Shown here piece after piece: positions 8,399 to 16,610 of a stretch of DNA of 64,000 nucleotides; positions within the stretch are counted from its first letter, which is position 1; the number at the start of each line of letters is the position of its first letter. The notes under the pieces are model-generated. The model had not been told where the DNA came from. It was given only the letters and a program-made list of their open reading frames with translations, and ran no database searches. This stretch comes from Mucilaginibacter saanensis. Lineage in GTDB: Bacteria > Bacteroidota > Bacteroidia > Sphingobacteriales > Sphingobacteriaceae. The stretch lies in NCBI RefSeq assembly GCF_014200575.1, contig NZ_JACHBZ010000004.1:248001-312000 (forward strand). Direction: 5' to 3'. The translations under genes were made by a program, and so were the position numbers.

Positions 8399-9263
8399 GG
8401 CTTGTGATGCCAAACGTATATCCTATCAACTGTTTAACCAGCGTCAGCAGGAAAACTGGACGGTTGAATATGATTACAGGGAAATAGGCAACAGTGTATT
8501 AGGCAATGGGAGTAACAAACTCAGGCTGAGTGATTGCCAGGGCCTATACTTGCGTACAATGGAATATACGCTGGTACCTGAATATGCTCATACCGAAAAT
8601 AAAGCGGCAATAGGCGAAATGTATGAGCAGCTTTTCCAGGTTATTGATGTGGAGGGCCCTTGCCGGGTAATTAATGCTCCCTCGGTACAAATGTCAAATA
8701 ATTCAAAACCTTATCAGTCTTTGATCATCAAACAATATGGGCTGGATATTCCGGATACCTGCATTACCAGTAACGTAGATGAGGCGATGGCGTTTATAGG
8801 GAAATATAAGGCAGCCATATATAAATCAATTAGTGGCACCCGCAGTATAGTAAAACAGGTTGATGAAGCAGCGTTGCTAAATCTGCATAAAATAAAGTAT
8901 TGCCCCGTGCAATTCCAGGAGTGCGTTACGGGTTTTAACCTGCGCGTGCATGTGATTGGGCAAAAGGTAATTGCAACAAAGATATGCAGCGATGCGGTAG
9001 ATTACCGTTATGCCCGCTCCGAAGGTAAAACTACCACACTGGAACCTTATGATCTATCGGCCAGTTTAACAGAGAAATGTATTGCCTTAGCTCACGGGCT
9101 TCAACTACCTTTCGCCGGTATTGATCTTATGATTACTGACGATGGCAGAACAATATGTTTTGAGGTAAATCCATCGCCGGGGTACAGTTATTATGAACAA
9201 ACCACCGGGCAGTTAATAAGCCATGCATTGGCAGATTACCTGGTTTCGGGTGGTCAAAACTGA
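8346..9263 (+). CDS. RimK-like ATP-grasp ligase
   Basis: A 305-residue ATP-grasp enzyme, expected to ligate a carboxylate to an amine or alcohol through an acyl-phosphate. The N-terminal MGIPSETPLRLL resembles the opening of RimK-like ligases and supports the start at 8346 despite the 53-base overlap with the preceding gene. ATP-binding Lys160 lies in YKSISGTR. The hinge and following strand are VQFQECVTGFNLRVHVIG. The metal-binding motif FEVNPSPGYSYYE has Glu273 and Asn275. Substrate unknown: candidates are a peptide or protein tail (graspetide- or RimK-style modification) or a small molecule. It ends 6 bases before the convergent glycosidase gene. Confidence 0.82.
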   Translation: MIILMGIPSETPLRLLAEACDAKRISYQLFNQRQQENWTVEYDYREIGNSVLGNGSNKLRLSDCQGLYLRTMEYTLVPEYAHTENKAAIGEMYEQLFQVIDVEGPCRVINAPSVQMSNNSKPYQSLIIKQYGLDIPDTCITSNVDEAMAFIGKYKAAIYKSISGTRSIVKQVDEAALLNLHKIKYCPVQFQECVTGFNLRVHVIGQKVIATKICSDAVDYRYARSEGKTTTLEPYDLSASLTEKCIALAHGLQLPFAGIDLMITDDGRTICFEVNPSPGYSYYEQTTGQLISHALADYLVSGGQN

Positions 9264-9269
9264 TGGTTT

Positions 9270-11780
9270 TTAATCTTCATAATCGATATTGATTTTTTCT
9301 GTTTCGCTTTTGGTCAGGTGATTTATGGTGATTTCGCCGTTGGAGTTGCTTTTTAATTTTTGAATGTTTTTACCATTAACCGAAATTTTATAACCGGCAT
9401 TAGGTTTCAGTTGCTTAACAAGATAGTTAAGCGGTTGGGCCGACGGTTTGGAAACCGTTTGTTCCCATGCCATGTTTCCAGTACTCCAATTGTTGAGTTT
9501 TATGGTTAGCGGTTGGTTAGTGGTAATTTGTATAGCAGCAATTGAACTGTTACCATTAAAATAGCTGAGTTGGTTTTTAGTGGCAAAAAAGCCAAAGTTT
9601 TTATCACAAATAACCTTAAACATTTTGTTGGACACGGCATACCGGTTATTGTCAAGATTGATGGTTAAGCGTTGCCCCCTGAAGTTATATCTTAATTCGG
9701 TACCGGCAAGCTCCGGCGTAATATGCGGATCAAGGTAAAAGCGGTTATACAGCGGATTGATACCGTAGATAGCCTGATATAAACCTACAATTGAAAGGCT
9801 GTTGCCCGATAAAATATCATCGCCAAGGCCATCCTGTTTCAGGCGGCCATATCGCTGGTAGGCAAGTCCGTCTTTACTGTACCTGTCCAGCACATTTTTA
9901 ACATACTTAACAGCCAGTGCAGGATTGTAGCTTGCATAGGCTTTAACCGCTACCGAGCCCCATGATAAAAATAGGTCGCCGTTTTCATAAGCAGGGAAGG
10001 GCCACTGCCATTCTTTTCCTTCGCCGGGCTCGTATGATGTCATGGCTAATGGCCAAAAAAACAATTTCTCCTTTTGCATTTGCTCCTCAATGTTATCCAG
10101 GATGAGTTTTTTCCTGGCGCTATCATCGCAAATATCATAGGCTATGGCCATAAAGTTAACCGGGGTAACCATGTTGCGGCCATGTATGGAATTATCTTTA
10201 TCGCGCCAATGAACATAACACTTCTTTTCTTCGTCCCAGAACCCACCCTCGCTTGTTGGCTTATTAAAACTTGTTTTAAGGTGGGCCGCAAAGCTTTCGT
10301 AATATTGCGCCCTGGTATCGTTGCCCAGCTGCCGTTCTATAGCTGCCCATTTAACCAGCGCATGGTAAAGGTTCGCATTAACAAAAGCATTTTCATAGGA
10401 TGCCCAAATGATATCGATCCAATCGCTGCTCTTTTTCTGGGCCTGATTGTCTGTCATCATTTCAACCAAACCATTATGGTTGCTATCCCTTTTTAATATC
10501 CAGTCCAAGGCTTTTTCGCAGGAGAGCTGCTGCGTTTTTACCCACTTTTTATCGCCGGTCATATCGTATAGCTCAGCAACATTGGTCACAAAATCAGGGT
10601 TCGAATCCATTAATATGCCCCATTGAGCCTCATAAAAACCATATTGATTAGATTGCCCGGGTGCTGCATCTTCGTTTGTATAAGCCCATCGCGGGTATAC
10701 GCGTCCGTCTGGTTTTATGGCATGATCGCGGTAAAAATCAAGGCAGCTTGCATACCCTTTGATATAAGCAGGGTCATTTATACCTAAACCCAGTTGGGCA
10801 ATATATTGTTCATGCAGGCAGATAGGGCCATAGGGTGTATGCCAGCTGTTACCTCCAAAATGCAGTGAATCAATTACACCAATGCGGGCAATGGTGCCAA
10901 GTACGGCATTCACCTGTTCGCCGTTGATGCCGGCCAGTTTACCCCGGCCATATTTTTCGTTATAATCAAAATAGCTGAATGTTAAACTTTGTGAACTTGC
11001 ACCCGCGGGCATATCAAATGCCGACCATACATTGGTGCTGTTTCTTATAAACCGGCGGCGATTAGTGCCACTGTCTGCCCGGGACAACATTTCCTGATTG
11101 GAAACTGTAATGGTATAAGCCAGTTGGTTTTCATTAGTACGCGTATATTTCATGGCAATCTGCTTGCCTGGTGCATCAACGGTTATATTTAATCCTATTC
11201 CGCTTTTGCTGTTCCAGAAATTGGAGGACCTGGTATGCACACCATAGGTGCATAGTTTTTCATTGAAGAGATAAAACCAGGCCAACCCGCCATAACCCTG
11301 ATAGGCGCCTTCCCAGGTATTGATATCGTCAAAATTAATCACGGGCATGGCAGCTTCTTCTACTTTTACAGCCTTAGAAAAACTTCTGTCTATCTGCCAT
11401 TTAATAGCGCCATTCTTTTTCAAAAAGATCCAGTTCTCGTTAATGGTTAAATCCTTATCGCCATAACTGATCCCTGCAATTTTTATACTGCCCGCTGCTT
11501 GTACCAGCACCGGATTTTTTTTCAAATGCAATGATGAATAGGTGACCCCGCCAACCTTTACAGAGGTGAAAATTCCGTTGGTTTGGGTTATTACTTTCTG
11601 ATTGTTGATGATGAGCGAGGTAATGCAGGCCTTATTTTCATAATCAAGCGTCATGCTTATTTTAGGGCTGCTTAGTGTGATTACCTTTGGTTTTCCGGTA
11701 GTTGGCTTAGCAACGCTGGTGAGCGGCGAGATGATAATTAAAAAGCCAATTACTTTAGTGGATAATTTTCTGATAAGCAT
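9270..11780 (-). CDS. Secreted six-hairpin glycoside hydrolase (MGH1/GH63-like)
   Basis: An 836-residue exported protein (signal peptide about residues 1-24, ending SVAKP). A beta-rich N-terminal region (to about 280) precedes an alpha/alpha six-barrel region recognisable by repeated Trp/Glu helices such as WAYTNEDAAPGQSNQYGFYEAQWG, WIDIIWASYENAF and WPFPAYENGDLFLSWGS. A C-terminal beta domain (from about 690) follows. This layout fits GH63/GH37/MGH1-type glycosidases, but I cannot assign family or linkage. It follows the 11832-13535 gene by 51 bases in the same direction, so both probably act on one glycan. No SusC/SusD pair is adjacent. Confidence 0.7.
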   Translation of the reverse strand: MLIRKLSTKVIGFLIIISPLTSVAKPTTGKPKVITLSSPKISMTLDYENKACITSLIINNQKVITQTNGIFTSVKVGGVTYSSLHLKKNPVLVQAAGSIKIAGISYGDKDLTINENWIFLKKNGAIKWQIDRSFSKAVKVEEAAMPVINFDDINTWEGAYQGYGGLAWFYLFNEKLCTYGVHTRSSNFWNSKSGIGLNITVDAPGKQIAMKYTRTNENQLAYTITVSNQEMLSRADSGTNRRRFIRNSTNVWSAFDMPAGASSQSLTFSYFDYNEKYGRGKLAGINGEQVNAVLGTIARIGVIDSLHFGGNSWHTPYGPICLHEQYIAQLGLGINDPAYIKGYASCLDFYRDHAIKPDGRVYPRWAYTNEDAAPGQSNQYGFYEAQWGILMDSNPDFVTNVAELYDMTGDKKWVKTQQLSCEKALDWILKRDSNHNGLVEMMTDNQAQKKSSDWIDIIWASYENAFVNANLYHALVKWAAIERQLGNDTRAQYYESFAAHLKTSFNKPTSEGGFWDEEKKCYVHWRDKDNSIHGRNMVTPVNFMAIAYDICDDSARKKLILDNIEEQMQKEKLFFWPLAMTSYEPGEGKEWQWPFPAYENGDLFLSWGSVAVKAYASYNPALAVKYVKNVLDRYSKDGLAYQRYGRLKQDGLGDDILSGNSLSIVGLYQAIYGINPLYNRFYLDPHITPELAGTELRYNFRGQRLTINLDNNRYAVSNKMFKVICDKNFGFFATKNQLSYFNGNSSIAAIQITTNQPLTIKLNNWSTGNMAWEQTVSKPSAQPLNYLVKQLKPNAGYKISVNGKNIQKLKSNSNGEITINHLTKSETEKINIDYED

Positions 11781-11831
11781 ACGTTAGCTATTTTATATGA
11801 GCAATAAAAGGTAGGTAAAATTAAACAACTG

Positions 11832-13535
11832 TTATTTTGTGATATCCGAAAGATTCAATATGATCGTGTTCGCCTGCGGTTTTAGCCTGAAAATACTTCC
11901 ATCTCCCGGCACCGTAAAGCTTCCATCAATTGTTTTTAGTGCATATTGCATGCCTTCAAACCGGCAGTCAATTGCTTTGCTGCCTATATTTTCAAATGGT
12001 AGCTTTGCACCTATAGCGGTATTAAGATCAAAGTACCAGCTACAGGGTTTTGCACTTATGAGGCTCATTTTAACCTGCTTTTCGTCCAGGTCAACTTCAA
12101 AAGACCCCTGTACGGAGGTTAACGGCCAGGATATATGTATGGAACCGGGGCCGGTGTGGGTATAAACAGGGTTGCCGCCCGCTATTAGCACCTCCTTATT
12201 GTCAATCAATGCTTTTAGCCTTAAACCGGCGAGGTAATCGGGTTTGCTCCATATATAGCCATCAACAACCGGCAAGGTGAGTAGCACACATTCGTTTGAT
12301 GTTGCTACCTGGGTGGTGTATACTGAGGGTAGGTTCTCGTTAAAAAGATGCAGGTCACGGATGCGTAAATTACCATGCTCCCAAAGCATGTTTATTCTGT
12401 AAAAGCGGCTGTTGAACCAAACTGTTTTAAGGTCGCTGCCATCAATATCTTTGCTTACAGTGAACGAAGTTGCGGGGGTAACTTTATAGGTTTTCCTGAA
12501 CCAGCGCCCGGATTGTTCCATAGTTTCTACCCTTATTTTATGTTGATCACGTAAACTGGCAATTAAAGGCATCTGAATTTCAAACCCTTTAGCCATGGCA
12601 TCCCAGGTAAATGAATTTTCCTGACCGGCCTGCGTATAATTAAATCCAAGGGCCTGGTCTTCGGTAAATGATTTTAAGAACCAGTTTACCCAGGTTGAAT
12701 CGCCGCCACCAAATTTGTAAACGGGCTCCAGCGTTACCACGCCCTGGCGGGCGGTTCCCAATCCATTATCATACTGGCGTATCGGATCGCTGCCCAACAT
12801 CCTGAAAATGGGCACCGGAATTTGATTGGCCTCATGTTGGGCAGGCATATAAGAGTTAACCTTACTTGGGTAGTAGGCCTGGTTCCAGTAGCCACCCCAT
12901 AAAGTATAGCCGTCAGTGCCATACTGATCTTTACAGTTACTTGAAGCCACTATATGATATTTTTGGTACATATAATTGAGGCTGTAGCTGTCAATAAACC
13001 ATGAGCCTACCGATTTTGGATAGTAGCCAAAAATGCCTTTAAATGCATCCATATATACATCAATCAATTTTTCACGCTCTTTGGGTGTGTATCCGGTTGA
13101 AAAACCAATATTAGCCCGCCAATCCCACGGATAGCGCCCGCGCCATTTGAGTCCGGCTTTCTCCACCTGCGGCTGCGGAATTTCCCACCAGGCGCCAATT
13201 TCAAAAGATTCACGCGGCAATGCTTTTAATAATTTTTGATACCGCGGATCAATAAGGGCATCGTATTGCAATAAAAAGGTGCCACCTAGATTGTATTTTT
13301 TCATGATCTCAATCTGCTTCACCACCGTTTGGTATAAAACGTCCTCCGTTATTACCGGATCTCGGGGTTCCAGTAAGCGAATGAAGTTGACAATATTAAC
13401 TATCCTTGGTGTTGGCTCATCGCCGAAGTGTGGTGTCCGGTAATGAGGGGGATTATGAAAAGCACTTAAAGTACAAAGACAGATTAAGCAAGTAAAAATA
13501 CTTATCCCGGATTGCCTGCTGATTATTTTTCTCAT
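11832..13535 (-). CDS. Secreted beta/alpha-barrel glycoside hydrolase/deacetylase-like protein
   Basis: A 567-residue exported protein with an N-terminal signal segment (SGISIFTCLICLCTLSAF). Residues 40-330 look like a distorted TIM barrel: LGGTFLLQYDAL, FEIGAWWEIPQP, SVGSWFIDSYS and DQYGTDGYTLWGGYW are the most conserved-looking blocks, with Trp, Asp and Glu placed as in glycosidase or NodB/GH38/GH57-like folds. The C-terminal part is beta-sandwich-like. I cannot name the family. It is the first gene of a two-gene operon with the six-hairpin glycosidase. Confidence is good for an exported carbohydrate-active protein and low for the exact reaction. Confidence 0.6.
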   Translation of the reverse strand: MRKIISRQSGISIFTCLICLCTLSAFHNPPHYRTPHFGDEPTPRIVNIVNFIRLLEPRDPVITEDVLYQTVVKQIEIMKKYNLGGTFLLQYDALIDPRYQKLLKALPRESFEIGAWWEIPQPQVEKAGLKWRGRYPWDWRANIGFSTGYTPKEREKLIDVYMDAFKGIFGYYPKSVGSWFIDSYSLNYMYQKYHIVASSNCKDQYGTDGYTLWGGYWNQAYYPSKVNSYMPAQHEANQIPVPIFRMLGSDPIRQYDNGLGTARQGVVTLEPVYKFGGGDSTWVNWFLKSFTEDQALGFNYTQAGQENSFTWDAMAKGFEIQMPLIASLRDQHKIRVETMEQSGRWFRKTYKVTPATSFTVSKDIDGSDLKTVWFNSRFYRINMLWEHGNLRIRDLHLFNENLPSVYTTQVATSNECVLLTLPVVDGYIWSKPDYLAGLRLKALIDNKEVLIAGGNPVYTHTGPGSIHISWPLTSVQGSFEVDLDEKQVKMSLISAKPCSWYFDLNTAIGAKLPFENIGSKAIDCRFEGMQYALKTIDGSFTVPGDGSIFRLKPQANTIILNLSDITK

Positions 13536-13854
13536 TGCTGTTTTTCAAAGGTGGTTTTGATGTAACTTCTGGATAAAGGGTGTTTATTATCGTCAATAAT
13601 TGCTCGTAGCTTATAACCCGGAAATTCAAACAAATTAATTAAAAAGACACCAATTTTTATGTTTTACGCCATTTTTTAAATGCGGATCAATTGATAATCG
13701 TAATTGTGGTTTATGCGATTGGGGTACTGATACAGAATATCAATGACTTGATTAAATATTTAAAGCGTTTGTGTTCAGTTAATTCAGTTGCAATGCAGGG
13801 GTATTGTTCACAGCCTTATTGCTATCAATTATAATAAAGGGCTATCTTTGATGT
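13536..13854. other. 319-base divergent intergenic region
   Basis: AT-rich with no coding potential. Near its right end is a good Bacteroidota -7 element, TATCTTTG at 13843-13850, with a TTG 21 bases upstream. I found no matching element for the leftward glycosidase operon. Confidence 0.55.
13843..13850 (+). promoter_or_regulatory. Promoter -7 element (TAnnTTTG type)
   Basis: TATCTTTG matches the Bacteroidota consensus, and a TTG at 13819-13821 lies 21 bases upstream as a plausible -33. The expected transcript start falls at about 13856, on top of the GTG start of the next ORF. That makes the ORF leaderless, or its start misassigned, or this promoter one that serves the gene at 14278. Confidence 0.45.
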
Positions 13855-14205
13855 GTGAACAAGGTGGTGTTAAGGTTGTTTTTACTGTTATTTATTTTCT
13901 CGATAATTTATCCGGGAGAATATTCCTTTGCAGGGTTTTCTGAAAATTTGCAGATCGACCCGCATGAGGCGACTATAAAAACGCAGCCGCCGCTTTTTTC
14001 AAATGCAAAAGTAATTGTACACAGTTCCTTATTGCCTTACATATCCTATGGTCAAAGCAAACCATTTTGGATAGGTGGTTTTAACTTGTCGGAGTTTGAT
14101 TTTTCATTTGCTTGCAGCACTCTTTTTCTGCAAAACAGGCGAGCCCTGGTATATAAACTCCAATTTATTCAGAGGTTCTTGTTTCCCTTCCATTTTTTCT
14201 GGTAA
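13855..14205 (+). CDS. Small exported protein, unknown
   Basis: A 116-residue ORF with a GTG start and a strong signal-peptide-like N-terminus (residues 3-27, LRLFLLLFIFSIIYPGEYSFAG). The rest shows no domain and ends in an aromatic-rich stretch (FLFPFHFFW). Coding status is supported only by the signal-like segment and position 72 bases before another small gene in the same direction. It could be a degraded gene. Confidence 0.4.
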   Translation: MNKVVLRLFLLLFIFSIIYPGEYSFAGFSENLQIDPHEATIKTQPPLFSNAKVIVHSSLLPYISYGQSKPFWIGGFNLSEFDFSFACSTLFLQNRRALVYKLQFIQRFLFPFHFFW

Positions 14206-14277
14206 ATGCCGCTGTGCTAATTAACATCAATCATTATAAACGCCACAGCTTTTTACCCCTAAGTATTATATTATATC

Positions 14278-14781
14278 ATGAACCATATTCTTGAAAACTG
14301 TTTTGTAACAGCAGTTTTGTTACTTGTTATTTTAATTCCTATCCGCCTGCTCATCAATAATTCGCACTTACAATTAATTCAGCGTAACAAGTTGGAATTA
14401 ATTGGTTTAGGTTTTATATCTATTTTATTTACAGCATGTGAAAAAAGTAATACGCATAGATACCCGGCAACGGAAGTTTGTCAGAACCTGATTTTATCGT
14501 CAAATAATTTGCATCCGCAAGACAGGGTTTATCTGTTATATGATACCCGCCTGTTATTACGCGAAAAGATAGATTCTCTTAACGGCAGGAATTTCAACAG
14601 CGTATTTTGCAATGGGTACAGGAAAGAGGGCACTTTGAGATTAGTAATCAGAAATAATAAACAACTAATTATTGATACCAGTATACGTGTCATAAAGCCT
14701 AAAAAAGGTTATAAAATTGATGTAAACCGTGCCCAGGGCCGGTTAATACTAACAGAAGACCCAGGCAGTATCAAAAATTGA
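14278..14781 (+). CDS. Membrane-anchored small protein, unknown
   Basis: A 167-residue protein with a hydrophobic segment at residues 9-26 and a second at about 44-58 that ends LFTACEKSN. That second stretch reads like a lipobox (FTAC), so the true start may be internal and the product a lipoprotein. The remaining 110 residues (HPQDRVYLLYDTRLLLREKIDSL and so on) match nothing I know. A very strong terminator follows. Confidence 0.55.
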   Translation: MNHILENCFVTAVLLLVILIPIRLLINNSHLQLIQRNKLELIGLGFISILFTACEKSNTHRYPATEVCQNLILSSNNLHPQDRVYLLYDTRLLLREKIDSLNGRNFNSVFCNGYRKEGTLRLVIRNNKQLIIDTSIRVIKPKKGYKIDVNRAQGRLILTEDPGSIKN

Positions 14782-14820
14782 TTTAATTATATTTTTACCT
14801 CAGAAAGGCTCATTTTTTAT

Positions 14821-14871
14821 AAGGTACAAGCTTGTTATGCGCAGCGTAACAAGCTTGTACCTTGTTTTTTT
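14821..14871. terminator. Very strong rho-independent terminator
   Basis: A perfect 17-bp inverted repeat (14821-14837 with 14847-14863, core GTACAAGCTTG) with a 9-base loop, flanked by TTTTTTAT before and a 7-T run after. It could act in both directions. Confidence 0.9.
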
Positions 14872-14925
14872 GAAATTAAATGTGTTAAATTGATGTTAAT
14901 TCAACATTCGCTCAGAATTTGATTA

Positions 14926-14933
14926 TATGTTTG
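14926..14933 (+). promoter_or_regulatory. Promoter -7 element for the hydroxylase gene
   Basis: TATGTTTG is a perfect TAnnTTTG match 41 bases before the ATG at 14975. No clear -33 TTG is seen. Confidence 0.5.
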
Positions 14934-14974
14934 TTACATAAGAACATGCTCATTGAATAGTTAGACGAAATTTA

Positions 14975-15832
14975 ATGACGCTATCTTACGCTCATATATT
15001 TTACATTAACACCCTTAAAATGACGGTTCAATCGGTTATCTCTGCACACCAGGATGTTATTCAGTTAATTTATTTTGCTGCCATAATAATTTCTTTATGG
15101 ATTGCTGAGGTGGTATTTACTACAAAAATGTGGAGCTCTAAATTACAGCATACAAAGGTTAACCTATTATTTATCTTTACCGCCTTGCCTATTCAGCTTT
15201 TCATGATCAGCATTGTTTTGATAGTATCGTTATGGGCCAATCATCACCATTGGGGGCTCATCAATTTTATACCTCATCATCACAACGCAGTTGTATACTA
15301 CGTGAGCCTTTTCATATTGATGGATCTGTGTGAGTATATTTACCATGTAATCATGCATAAGTTTGATTTTTTGTGGAAGTTTCACCTTGTTCACCACAGC
15401 GATTTAAAAGTTGACGTATCTACAACAATCAGGGAGCATCCCGGAGAAACGTTTGTGCGCACAGGCTTTTTGATACTTTGGGTGTTTTTACTGGGCCCCT
15501 TGGCCGGTGTGCTGGTATTGCGGCAAACGGTTCAAACATTTTCAAATATTGTAGCGCATACCGAGTTCAGGCTGCCTGCCCGTACTAACAAAATTGTGGG
15601 TTTTATTTTCATTACACCCAACCTGCATCAGGTTCATCATCATTACCAACTACCATATACCGATTGTAATTACGGAGATGTGCTCAGTATATGGGATAGG
15701 ATTTTTGGCACTTATGCCGAGCTTGGGAAAGAGGCAACCGTTTTTGGTGTAGATACCCACATGGAACCCTTAATCAATGGGAAATTCCTGAATATATTAA
15801 AAATTCCTTTTCAGCCATTGAACCGGAAATAG
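14975..15832 (+). CDS. Sterol desaturase / fatty acid hydroxylase family membrane protein
   Basis: A 285-residue integral membrane di-iron enzyme. Histidine clusters typical of the family are HVIMH, HLVHHSD and NLHQVHHHY, the last two within a conserved frame that ends DCNYGDVLSIWDRIFGTY. About four transmembrane segments are visible between residues 25 and 185. Such enzymes hydroxylate or desaturate lipid chains, carotenoids or sterol-like compounds; the substrate here cannot be told. The start at 14975 suits the upstream promoter, although ATG 15020 is also possible. The barrel protein follows after 25 bases, suggesting co-transcription. Confidence 0.88.
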   Translation: MTLSYAHIFYINTLKMTVQSVISAHQDVIQLIYFAAIIISLWIAEVVFTTKMWSSKLQHTKVNLLFIFTALPIQLFMISIVLIVSLWANHHHWGLINFIPHHHNAVVYYVSLFILMDLCEYIYHVIMHKFDFLWKFHLVHHSDLKVDVSTTIREHPGETFVRTGFLILWVFLLGPLAGVLVLRQTVQTFSNIVAHTEFRLPARTNKIVGFIFITPNLHQVHHHYQLPYTDCNYGDVLSIWDRIFGTYAELGKEATVFGVDTHMEPLINGKFLNILKIPFQPLNRK

Positions 15833-15857
15833 TCAATTACAGCCCAAATAGTTATTT

Positions 15858-16481
15858 ATGAGGTTTAATCAGTTTTTTCTTAAAAGCTTGTTTTGCATAC
15901 TGGCCGCAGGACTATTTACCAAAGCCTATGGACAGGACGAAAGTTTTACCTCAAAAATTTATTTTCCGGGTTCCATCGGGTTAAGTCTGCCGTTTGATAA
16001 TTCCAGGTTAAACTTAAAAAATGGCACCATACTAACTACTGCATTAGAGTACAGGCCTGTTAACGGAGATGCTTTGTTTATAAGGTTTAATTATGATGCT
16101 ATCCACAATCATTACCAGCAGGTTTATCTGAACTCACCAACCAATGTAAATACCGGAAAATTGTCTACGAGTATTTTCTCCCTCGGTGTGGGTTATCGCG
16201 CTCGGGCTGGCATCATCAGGTTGTTTGGCATTTTGCAGCCTGGTTTAGCTATAAATAGTTATGACAGGGTTAATTTTAATCCCCAGGCTATCAGTATTGA
16301 TCAAATAAGCCGCAGGCATTTGAGTGTAAAACTTACCGGCGGAATGGAGTATTACCTGGCAGAGCATTTTGCGCTTACGTTTGAATCATCCTATTTTTAC
16401 CTGTCACCACGAGGAAATTACAGATTGCTCAATCCGCAAAGCTTAAACTTTAGTATAGGTTTTACTACAACTTTATTTTAA
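15858..16481 (+). CDS. Outer-membrane beta-barrel protein
   Basis: A 207-residue exported protein (signal peptide residues 1-26, ending KAYGQ). The mature part alternates hydrophobic and polar residues (LSLPFDNSRLNL, FSLGVGYRARAGI, LTFESSYFYLSP) and ends with FSIGFTTTLF, a C-terminal aromatic strand. It resembles the generic OmpA/OprF-like 8-strand barrels common in Bacteroidota. Function unknown. It probably shares an operon with the hydroxylase-family gene 25 bases upstream. Confidence 0.7.
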   Translation: MRFNQFFLKSLFCILAAGLFTKAYGQDESFTSKIYFPGSIGLSLPFDNSRLNLKNGTILTTALEYRPVNGDALFIRFNYDAIHNHYQQVYLNSPTNVNTGKLSTSIFSLGVGYRARAGIIRLFGILQPGLAINSYDRVNFNPQAISIDQISRRHLSVKLTGGMEYYLAEHFALTFESSYFYLSPRGNYRLLNPQSLNFSIGFTTTLF

Positions 16482-16494
16482 GCCCAAGGATCAT

Positions 16495-16545
16495 AAAAGA
16501 GAAAAACCGGGAGGTGCATTAGCGCCCTCCCGGTTTTTCTCTTTT
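16495..16545. terminator. Bidirectional terminator, 20-bp perfect stem
   Basis: Arms 16495-16514 and 16526-16545 are perfect complements around core ACCGGGAGG with an 11-base loop, and A/T-rich ends give U-runs in both directions. It serves the barrel gene (+) and probably also the YncE-like gene (-), whose stop lies about 65 bases to the right. Confidence 0.9.
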
Positions 16546-16610
16546 AATGAAAGGTAATTAATCCATTAATACATCATTCCCTTTTTCACTAAGGCGTGTG
16601 TAGCCACATA

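Noticed and set aside
2425-9263. Considered a defence or antiphage island
   Set aside because: No nuclease, toxin-antitoxin, reverse transcriptase, STAND NTPase or similar effector is present. Peroxidase, protease and ATP-grasp genes fit metabolism or peptide modification better.
10074-10496. 140-codon plus-strand frame inside the glycosidase gene
   Set aside because: Opposite strand to a well-supported exported glycosidase, and it has no recognisable features.
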